The notes under the pieces: generated by a model
Databases searched by the model: none
Told to the model about the DNA's origin: nothing
What the model saw: the letters and a program-made list of their open reading frames with translations, nothing else
Shown here: piece by piece, positions 55,828-64,000 of the stretch
Layout: each line of letters starts with the position of its first letter
Position numbering within the stretch: the stretch's first letter is position 1
Translations under genes and position numbers: made by a program
Assembly (NCBI RefSeq): GCF_024166365.1
Contig: NC_064835.1
Span: 63,034,607 to 63,098,606, forward strand
Direction: 5' to 3'
From: Elephas maximus indicus
Lineage: Eukaryota; Chordata; Mammalia; Proboscidea; Elephantidae
DNA: 64,000 nucleotides

Positions 55828-56160
55828 TGTTGTTACCCACCATTGAGTCGGCCCCCAACTCATGGCAGCCCCATGTACAATGGAACAAAATGATGCCTGG
55901 TCCTGTGCCATCCCAATGAGTGGTTGGAAATTGGACCAGTTGTGATCTGTAGGGTTTTTATTTGCTGATGTTTGGAAGTAGATTGCCAGGCCTTTCTTCT
56001 TTGTCAGTCTTAGTCTGGAAGCTATGCTGGAACCTGTTCAGCATCATAGCAACAGTGACAGACGGGTAGTGGCTGCTCATAAGGTGCATTGGCCAGGAAT
56101 TAAACCTGGGTCTCCTGCTTGGAAGGTGAGAATTCTACCACTGAAACACCCTAACGTCTC
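55828..56160 (-). mobile_element. Composite SINE: tRNA-Gly-like head, RTE-derived body and tail
   Basis: Minus-strand order: tRNA-Gly-like head (56,156-56,086) with TTTCAGTGGTAGAATTCTCA, CTTCCAAGCAGGAGACCC and TTTAATTCCTGGCCAATGC. The body, with AGCTTCCAGACTAAGACTGA, matches the RTE 5' end. The RTE-like tail is GGTGGGTAACAACAACA. The head keeps the T-arm and acceptor 3' strand of a tRNA-Gly. Confidence 0.8.
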
Positions 56161-56284
56161 ACACATTAAATGTTGGAAGAGTATTGTCAATGTTACATCT
56201 TGCTTTTTCATTTATATACTGTTATATACAGTTTCATACATCATTATATATTAATAGCCATATTATTTTAATGGCTTTATTCAT

Positions 56285-56905
56285 GAATTAGTGTATTAAT
56301 TCAGCAAATATTTACTGAGCAACTTCTTGTGCCAGATACTCTTCAATGCTCTGGGAATACAGCAGGGAACAGAATAGACGAGTTTCTATCCTTAGGGAAC
56401 TTACCCACAGAATAAACAAACAAATGAATAAATATACTTACCCACAGAATAAACAAACAAATGAATAGATAAATAATGTAATACAGTGTAGTGATTAGTG
56501 CTACATAATGACAAGGGTGTTGTTTTCCATTGGGTGGTTAGAAAAGGTTGTTCTGGCAAAGGTTTTAATCCAGTGAGGGAGCAGACCTCGGGACTCTGGA
56601 AGAAGTATCTTCAGGGCTTCTAAGTGCAAAGGCCCTCAGAAGAAAGATTGTGGCAGGAGGTGATTTAGGAGAGTAGCCAGTGTTCAGATGAGGTAGAGTA
56701 AGGTAAACACTTTGATTTTATTCTGAGTATGATGGGAAAGTACTGGAGAGTTTTAAGGAGAAGAGTGACATTCTCTAATTTAGTTTTAAAAAGGATTATT
56801 CTGGCTGCTGTGCGGAGACAGTAATAGAGGAAACAGGGAAACAGTCAAGGGGCATTTGCGATAAGAGGCAAGATACGATTGTGTCGTAAGATAAAGTGTT
56901 GGAAG
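56285..56905 (+). repeat. L2-like remnant
   Basis: TTCAGCAAATATTTACTGAG, AACAGAATAGACGAGTTTC and AAAAGGATTATTCTGGCTGC TGTG keep L2 order. L2 continues after the LTR and RTE at 57,423-57,485 and 60,713-60,860 (AGGAATCAAGGATGATTCCA). Confidence 0.65.
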
Positions 56906-57422
56906 GAGTCTTAGTTGACTAGTACTGCTATAACAGAAATACCACAAGTGGATGGCTTTAACAAAAAGAAATTTATTCGTTCACAATTTAGGAGGCTAGA
57001 AGTCTGAATTCAGGGTGCCAGCTCCAGGGGAAGGCTTTCTCTCTCTGTCGGTTCTGGGGGAAGGTCCTTGTCATCAATCTTCCCTTGGTCTAGGAGTATC
57101 TCAGTGCAGGGACCCCCAGTCCAAAGGATGTGTTCCACTCCGGGCCTTGCTTTCTTGGTGGTAGGAGGTCCCCCATCTCTCTGCCAGCTTCTCTTTTTTA
57201 TATCTCAAAAGAGATTGATTTAAGATACAACCTAATCTTGTAGATTGAGTCCCTCCTCATTAACATAACAGCCGCTAATAATTACTATCATATAGGTACA
57301 ATTTATAACACATAGGAAAATCACATTAGATGACAAAGTATGGTAGACAATCACACAATACTGGGAATCATGGACTAGCCAAGTTGACACACATTTTTGG
57401 AGACACAATTCAATCCATAACA
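56906..57422 (-). mobile_element. ERVL-like solo LTR
   Basis: Same family as 61,471, from GTCTTAGTTGACTAGTACTG to CAATTCAATCCATAACA. GGAAG (56,901-56,905) and GGAGA (57,423-57,427) may be a decayed 5-bp duplication. It is inserted in L2-like sequence. Confidence 0.8.
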
Positions 57423-57485
57423 GGAGATGATGATGAGTAGTTGAATTAGGGTATATTTTGAAAATAGAGCCAAAGCAGCTTATTT

Positions 57486-60400
57486 GTTGTTAGGTGCCAT
57501 CAAGTCAGTTCCAAATCATAGTGACCCTGTGTACAAGAAAGAAACATTGCCTGGTCCTCTGCTAGCCTTACAATCGTTGTAATGCTTGAGGCCATTGTTG
57601 CAGCCACTATGTCAGTTCATCTTGTTGAGGGTCTTCTACTTTTTCACTGGTCCTCTACCAAGCGTGATGCCCTTTTCCAGGGACTGATCCTTCTGATAAC
57701 ATGTCGAAAGTATGTGAGACGTAGTCTCGCCATCCTTGCTTCCAAAGAGCATTCTGGTTGTACTTCTTCCAAGACAGATTTGTTCATTCTTTTGACAGTC
57801 CATGGTATATTCAGTGTTCTTCACCAGCACCACAGTTTGAGGGTGTCAATTCTTCAGTCTTCCTTATTCGTTGTCCTGCTTTTGCATGCATATGAGGCGA
57901 TTGAAAACACCATGGTTTGGGTCAGGTGCACCTCAGTCTTCATGATGACATCTTTGCTTTTCAACACTTTAAGGAGGTCGTTTGCAGCAGATTTGCCAAT
58001 GCAGTATGTCATTTGATTTCTTGACTGCTGCTTCCATGGGTGTTGATTGTGGATCCAAGCAAAATGAAATATTTGACAGCTTCAGTCTTTTCTCCATTTA
58101 TCATGATGTTGCTCATTGGTCCAGTTGTGAGGATTTTTGTTTTCTTTATGTTGAGGCGCAATCCATACTGAAGGCTGTAGTCTTTGATATTCTTCATCAG
58201 TTAAGTACATCAAGTCCTTTTCACTTTCAGCAAGCAAGGTTGTGTCATCTGCATCATGGAAGTTGTTAACGAGTCTTCCTCCAATTCTTAAGCCCCTTTA
58301 TTCTTCATATAGTCCAGCTTCTCGGATTATTTGCTCAGCATACAGATTGAATAGGTATGGTGAAGGGATACAACCCTGACACACACCTTTACTGACTTTA
58401 AACCACACAGTATCCCCTCATTCTGTTTGAATGGCAGCTTCTTTATCAATGTACCAGTTCCTCATGAGCACAATTAAGTCGTCTGGAATTCCCATTCTTT
58501 GCAATGTTATCCATAATTTGTTATGATCCACACAGTCGAATGCCTTTGCGTAGTAAATAAAACACAGGTAAACATCTTTCTGGTAGTCTCTGCTTTCAGC
58601 CAGGGTCCATCTAACATAAGCAAATGATATCCCTGGTTCCACGTCCTCTCCTGAATCTGGCTTGAATTTCTGGCAGTTCCCTGTTGATATACTGCTGTAG
58701 CTGCTTTGGAATGATCTTTAGCAAAATTATACTTGCATGTGATATTAATGATATTGTTTGATAATTTCCACATTCAGTTGGATCACCTTTCCTGGGAATA
58801 GGCATAAATATGGATCTCTTCCAGTAGGTTGGCCAGGTAGCTGTCTTCCCAATTTCTTGGCATAGAGGGGTGAGCACTTCCAGGGCTGCATTCGTTCACT
58901 GAAACATCTCAGTTGGTATTCTGTCAATTCCTGGAGCCTTGTTTTTTTTGCCAATGCCTTTAGTGAAGCTTGGACTTCTTCCTTCAGTACCACTGGTTCC
59001 TGATCATATGCTACCTCCTGAAATGGTTGAACTTCGACCAATTCTTTTTGGTATAGTGACTCTGTATATTCCTTCTTTTGATGCTTCCTGTGTTTATTAT
59101 TTTTCTCGTAGAATTCTTCACTATTGCAACTCGAGGCTTGAATTTTTTCTTTAGTTCTTTCAGCTTGAGAAATGCTGAACATGTTCTTCCCTTTAGGTTT
59201 TCTAATTCCAGGTCCTTTGCACAAGTCATTATAATACTTTGTCTTCTCGAGCTGCCCTTTGAAATCTTCTGTTCAGCTCTTTTACTTCATTATTTCTTCC
59301 TTTTGCTTTAGCTACTTCACGTTTAATAGCAACTTTCAGAGTCTCTTCTGACATCCATTTAGGTCTTTTCTTCCTTTCCTGTCTTTCTAATGATGTTTTG
59401 CTTTCTTTATGTATGATGTCCTTGATGTTATTCCACAGCTTGTTTGGTCTTTAGTCATTTGTGTTCAACACATCAAATCTATTCTTGAGATGGCCTCTAA
59501 ATTTAGGTGGGATATATTCAGGGTTGTACTTGGGCTCCCATGAACTTATTCTAATTTTCTTTAGCTTCAACTTGAACTAGCATATGAGCAGTTGATGGTC
59601 TGTTCTGCAGTTGGCCCGTGCCCTTGTTCTGACTGATGATATTGAGCTTTTCCATTGCCTCTTTCCACAGATGTAGTCGATTTGACTCCTGTGTATTCCA
59701 TCTGGCAAGGTCCATGTGTATTGTCACCATTTATGTTGGTGAAAAAAGTTCTTTGCAATGAAAGTTGTTAGTTTCGTAAAATTCTATCATGTGACCTTTG
59801 GCATCGTTTCTATCAGCAAGGCCATCTTTTCCAACTACCAGGCCTTCTTCTTTGTTTCCAGCTATTCTGTTCTAATCACCAGTAATTATCAGTACATTCT
59901 GATTGGATGTTTGATCAATTTTGGACTGCAGAAGTTGGTAAAAATCTTCAATTTCTTCATATTTGGCCTTAGTGATTGGTGTGTAAATTTGAATAATAGT
60001 CATATTACTGGTCTTCCTTGTTGGTGTATGGATATTAAGCTATTACTGACAGTGTTGAACTTCAGGATATATCTTGAAATGTTCTTTTTACGATGAGTGC
60101 AATGAGAGCCCTCTTCAATTTGTCATTCCTGGCATAGTAGACCATATGATTGTCAAATTCAGAATGGCCAATCCAGTCTTTTTCAGCTCACTAATGCCTT
60201 TTTTTTTTTTAATGCCTAGGATATTGATGTTTATGCATTCCATTTGGTTTTTGGCGATTTCTAATTTTCCTAGATTTATGGTTCGTCCATGTTCTGATTA
60301 TTAATGGATATTTGCATTCGTTTCTTTTCATTTTGAGTCGTGCAACATCAGCAGATGAAGGTCCCTAAACCTTGACTCTATTCATGTCGTTAGGGTTAGC

Positions 60401-60712
60401 TCTACTTTGAGGAGGCAGCTCTTCCCAGTCGTATTTTGATGCCTTCTAACCTGAGGGGCTCATCTTCTGGCACTGTATCAGAAACAGTGTTTTGCTGCTA
60501 TTCATAGGGTTTTCACTGGCTAATTCTTTTCAGAAGTAGACCACTGGGTCTTTCTTCCCATCTGTCCTAGTCTGGAAGCTGAGCTGAAACCTGTCCACTA
60601 TGGGTGTCCTTGCTGGTATTTGAATACTGGTGGCATAGCTTCCAGCATCACAGCAACACACAAGCCTCCACAGTATGACAAACTGACAGACACATGGGGG
60701 AAAACAGTGTAT
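57486..60712 (-). mobile_element. Near-full-length RTE-clade LINE, copy C
   Basis: 3.2 kb on the minus strand, from about 60,712 (5') to TTGTTGTTAGGTGCCATCAA at 57,486 (3'). It contains the endonuclease half (about 60,000-59,300) and reverse transcriptase (58,877-58,200). The L2 on its two sides is in register. It has no large insert, so it serves as the reference for copies A and B. Confidence 0.9.
58418..58877 (-). pseudogene. RTE reverse-transcriptase fragments (copy C)
   Basis: Overlapping frames give ECGNYQTISLISHASIILLK, then LQQYINRELPEIQARFRRGR. In another frame come DVYLCFIYYAKAFDCVDHNK and MGIPDDLIVLMRNWYIDKEA. These are the RT fingers and motif A. The motif A first aspartate position reads FIYYAK, where copy B has FIDSAK, so it is damaged as well as frameshifted. 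Confidence 0.85.
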
Positions 60713-60834
60713 TAGTTGAGGGGATTAAAGAAAGAGGAATCAAGGATGATTCCAAGGCTCTTGGCTTAAGTAACTGAGTGAATGGTGGTGCCATTTACTG
60801 GGATGGGGAATAAGAGAGCAGGAGCTTTATTTTT

Positions 60835-60861
60835 CTTCATAGCATTTATCACCTGCCTGAA
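60835..60861 (-). repeat. L2-like remnant, antisense
   Basis: TTCATAGCATTTATCACCTG is the antisense L2 phrase. Its partner, TTGTCTCCCCCACTAGAATG, is at 62,397-62,440, beyond the inserted L1 tail and SINE. Confidence 0.5.
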
Positions 60862-62165
60862 ATTAAAAAAAAAAAAATTATTATTACACTTTAGATGAAG
60901 GTTTATAGACCAAACTAGTTCCTCATTAAACAGTCAGTACACACGTTGTTCTATGACATTGGTTTACAACCCCATGACATGTCTACACTCTCTCTTTTCA
61001 ACCTTGGGTTCCCTATTACCAGCTTTCCTGTTCCCTCCTGGCACCTAGTCTCTGACCCTGGGCTGGTGTGCCTCTTTAGTCTCATTTTGCTTTATGGGCC
61101 TGTCCAGTCTTCGGCTGAAGGGTAAACCCCAGGAGTGACTTCATTACTTAGCTGAAAGGGTGTCCGGGGGCCATACTCTCAGGGTTTCTCCAGTCTCTGT
61201 CAGCTAGCAAGCCTGGTCTTTCTTTTTGAGTTAGAATTTTGTTCTACATTTTTCTCCAGCTCTTTTGGAACCCTCTATTGTGATCCTTGTCAGAGCAGTC
61301 AGTGGTGGTAGCCGGGCACCTTCTAGTTGTACTGGACTCAGTCTGGTGGAGGCCGTGCTAGATGTGGTCCATTAGTCCTTTGGACTAATCTTTTCCTTGT
61401 ATCTTTAGTTTTCTTCATTCTTCCTTGTTCCGGAAGGGGTGAGGCCTGTGGAGTATCCTAGATGGCTGCTTGTCTTAGTCATCAAATGCTGCCATAACAG
61501 AAATACCACAAGTGGATGGTTTTAACAAAGAGAAATTTATTCTCTCACAGCCTAGTAGGTTACAGTCCAAATTCAGGGGAAGGCTTTCTCGGTCTCTTGG
61601 CTCTGGAGGAAGGTCCTTGTCTTCAATCTTCCCCTGGTCTAGGAGCTTCTCATGTGCAGGGACCCTGTGTCCAAAGGACACGCTCTGCTTCTGGTGCTGC
61701 TTTCTTGGTATGAGGTCCCCAACTCTCTGCTTGCTACTCTTTCCTTTTTATCTCTTGAGGGATAAAAGGTGGTGCAGGCCACACCCCAGGGAAACTCCCT
61801 TTACATTGGATCAGGGATGTGACCTGGGTAAGGGTGATGTTACAATCCCATCCTAATCCTTTTAACAGAAAATTGTAATCACAAAATGGAAGACAGCCAC
61901 AGAATACTGGGAATCATGGCCCAACCAAGTTAATACACAAATTTTGGGGAGGACGTAATTCAATCCAGAACACTGCTTATAGGCTTTTAATATTCCAGAT
62001 GCTACTCACCAAAGTAAAATGTAGAACATCTTCTTTACAAACTATGTTATGCCAGTTGAGCTAGTTGTTTCCTGAGACCATGGTCCCCACAGCCCTCAGC
62101 CCAGCAGTTCGGTTCCTAAGGGAGTTTGGATGTGTGTATGGAGCTTATATAACCTAGCCCTGCCT
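60862..62165 (-). mobile_element. L1 3' UTR, antisense, split by an LTR
   Basis: Poly-A/T junction at 60,865-60,880, then TTACACTTTAGATGAAGGTT and TTGTTCTATGACATTGGTTT. After the LTR it continues with CCAGATGCTACTCACCAAAG. It aligns with the antisense tails at 47,490 and 51,687. Confidence 0.8.
61471..61972 (-). mobile_element. ERVL-like solo LTR with perfect 5-bp duplication
   Basis: 502 bp, TGTCTTAGTCATC...CCAGAACA. CTGCT lies at 61,466-61,470 and 61,973-61,977. It is the mirror image of 24,268-24,779 in sequence. Confidence 0.9.
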
Positions 62166-62167
62166 GA

Positions 62168-62398
62168 GATATTTTTATGGGGTCCTGGGTGGTACAAATG
62201 GTCAACACGCTAGGCTGCTAACTGAAGGATTGGAGGTTTGAATTTACCCAGAGGTGCCTCGGAAGAAAGGCTGGCAGTGTACTTCTGGAAATCAGCCATT
62301 GAAAATCCTAGAGAGCATAGTTCTATTGTGGCACAAATTGGGTCTCCAATGAGTCAGAATTGACTTGAGGGTAACTGGTTGGAGATTTTTTTTTTATT
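62168..62398 (+). mobile_element. AfroSINE variant (longer subtype)
   Basis: GGGTCCTGGGTGGTACAAAT, CCCAGAGGTGCCTCGGAAGA and GAAATCAGCCATTGAAAATC show the long subtype. It ends with GAGGGTAACTGGTTGG and a T-run. Confidence 0.85.
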
Positions 62399-62440
62399 GT
62401 CTCCCCCACTAGAATGTGTATCCCAGGATTGTTGAATTGT

Positions 62441-63324
62441 CCAATAAAAGAAAAAAAAGAATTGTGCTATCACCTGTTAATTATCTGGTGGTTGATTAGC
62501 TGATTTGCAAATTAACTGTCTTAAAAAATATGACTAAGCTTTTGAGTAAAAATAAAACTGCCAAAAACCTTGAAAGCCTCAACATATCAGATGTGTTTAT
62601 CTTTTGGAATTACATGTAATTTTTTAGTTCTTCTTTATCTATTAATAAATAGTATAATCTAAATAAACTGGCCCCTAAAGAGTGTTATTGTCCACAATTT
62701 GCAAAGTTAAATATAATAACAATCCTAGGGATTAAAATGTTATTGTATAAATAACATTTGTAAGTTGTAGAAATAAAGCTTAGTATTTAGCAAAAAAAGT
62801 TGACGTCATATATTTGGGGAAAAGGGAGTGGTAATATTAAATAAGTTTCATTACAATATGGTATATGAGAATACTTTATGGTTTGATAAATAGTTTAAAA
62901 ATTATTCTCATTGAGCTGTCAGGCAAACTGGAAAATCGAAAAACTGAAAAAACCCTCTTATAGCTGATAAGACAATTTTGATTGGTTCAGGCAGCAGTGG
63001 ACGTAATGACTGATTTTTATTTGAGGTGAATAAATAAAAATTTTCATTGAAGCTCTTCCTATGGAAGGTTATGCTGATGTGTTATCTGATTGCGTAACTA
63101 GATTCAAACCACAGACAAATTGGGAATGTAGCGGCTGGTAATTACTCTGCTGAATTTCAAGAGCTTATTAGTTATCATCAGTTTAAATATAATGCTGATG
63201 AAACTCATCTCCTGGAAATCTTACCTCCTATAATTTTGGAAATAAAAAATGATGTAGGTAAATTATTCTTTATCTCTCTGTTTTTCTAAAGCTGTGTTTG
63301 AAATATTAAAAAAAATGGAAAGAA
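62441..63324. other. Intron 1 stretch without recognised gene
   Basis: AT-rich sequence. Near 63,040-63,255 two neighbouring frames read somewhat protein-like but are separated by a stop and match no family I know. See the findings. Confidence 0.35.
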
Positions 63325-64000
63325 TTCCCTAAACTTCTGTTTATCTGGAAGTGTCCTAGTTTTGCCTTCATATTTGAGAGACAGTTTTACGGGATATATG
63401 ATCCTTGGCTGGCAGTTTTTCTCCTTCAATGCTTTATATAAGTCATCCCATTGCCTTCTTGCCTGCATGGTTTCTGCTGAGTAGCCCAAGCTTATTCTTA
63501 TTGACTCTCCTTTGTAGGTGACTTTTCGTTTATCCCTAGCTGCTCTTAGAATTCTCTTTATCTTTGGTTTTTCGCAACTTTGATTATAATATGTCTTGGT
63601 GTCTTTCTTTTAAGATCTACCTTATGTGGAGTTTGATGAGCATCTTAGATAGATAATCTCATCTGTCACAATATCAGGAAGTTTTCTGCCAGCAAATCTT
63701 CAACAATTCTCTCTGTATTGTCTGTTATCCCTCCCTGTTTTGATACTCCAATCACTCGTAGGTTACTTCTCTTGATAGAGTCCCACGTGATTCTTAGGGT
63801 TTCTTTGCTTTAAAAAAATTTTTTTTATCTGATTTTTCTTCACGTGTATTGGTGCCAAGTGCTTTATTTTCAGTCTCACCAATTCTGCCTTCCACTTGCT
63901 CAGTTCTGCTCTTCTGACTTATTGAATTGTCTAATTCTATAATTTTATTGTTAATCTTCTGAATTTCTGATTGCTGTCTCTCTATGGATTCTTGCAGCTT
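63325..64000 (-). mobile_element. L1 fragment (ORF1), runs off the window
   Basis: Antisense ORF1 sequence parallel to 1,205-1,870 and 30,405-31,085: CTTCTGTTTATCTGGAAGTG, ATAAGTCATCCCATTGCCTT and CAATCACTCGTAGGTTACTT. It is truncated inside ORF1 at 63,325, where the minus-strand frame RIIYPVKLSLKYEGKTRTLP breaks off. Frames are broken. Confidence 0.85.

Larger units (their letters stand above)
49195..64000 (+). other. EXOC6B: EXOC6B intron 1 (incomplete, runs off the window)
   Basis: Starts with GTACTC at 49,195. No exon homologous to the second EXOC6B exon is seen before 64,000, so the intron exceeds 14.8 kb. It is filled largely with L1, RTE, LTR and SINE insertions. Open frames at 49,020-49,626 reflect GC-rich sequence without stops. 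Stretches at 49,500-49,990 and 50,250-51,670 hold no recognised element. Confidence 0.9.

Noticed and set aside
57582..58016. 144-codon plus-strand frame
   Set aside because: It is antisense to RTE copy C, and the equivalent in copy A is broken.

Overview
This is mammalian nuclear DNA, almost certainly from an afrotherian and probably an elephant. The clue is the repeat set. Short elements of the AfroSINE type (head reading ...CCCTGGTGGCACAGTGGTTAAGAGC, body reading CTATGAGTCGGAATCGACT) occur more than twenty times in both orientations. They sit with long RTE-clade retrotransposons of the type called RTE1_LA in elephant, which lend their 3' tails to some of the SINEs. No prokaryotic gene arrangement, CRISPR array or phage is present.

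One functional gene is visible. A CpG-rich promoter (about 48,870-49,480) drives exon 1 of EXOC6B on the + strand (coding part 49,082-49,194, splice donor at 49,195). EXOC6B is the Sec15-like subunit of the exocyst, the complex that tethers secretory vesicles to the plasma membrane. The remaining 14.8 kb is its first intron and no second exon is reached. The 48.8 kb upstream is intergenic; in other mammals SPR lies on that side of EXOC6B (recalled, not seen here).

Layout. 1-2,340: antisense L1 (ORF1 and part of ORF2). 2,341-8,050: mostly unassigned sequence with AfroSINEs, a MIR and a MER5-like fragment. 8,050-15,775: an old L1 carrying AfroSINEs, a younger L1 tail and a near-full-length RTE; that RTE was itself invaded by an L1 tail, which was then invaded by a solo LTR. 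15,776-21,180: L2-like, L1 and AfroSINE remnants. 21,180-23,176: a second RTE. 23,660-27,772: a composite tRNA-Gly/RTE SINE, LTRs and L2 remnants. 27,773-34,172: a long antisense L1 whose 5' UTR hosts a 5'-truncated ADAMTS retrocopy (best match by recollection ADAMTS18), bounded by a perfect 17-bp target-site duplication. 34,173-48,870: L2, MIR, AfroSINE, an older sense L1 and LTRs. 49,195-64,000 (intron 1): L1 tails, solo LTRs, a second tRNA-Gly/RTE SINE, a third RTE and the edge of another L1.

No new gene system was found. The items most worth a second look are the ADAMTS retrocopy with its dated insertion, the tRNA-Gly/RTE composite SINE, the four-deep nest at 8-16 kb, and the ZNF143-like and YY1-like motifs around the EXOC6B start.
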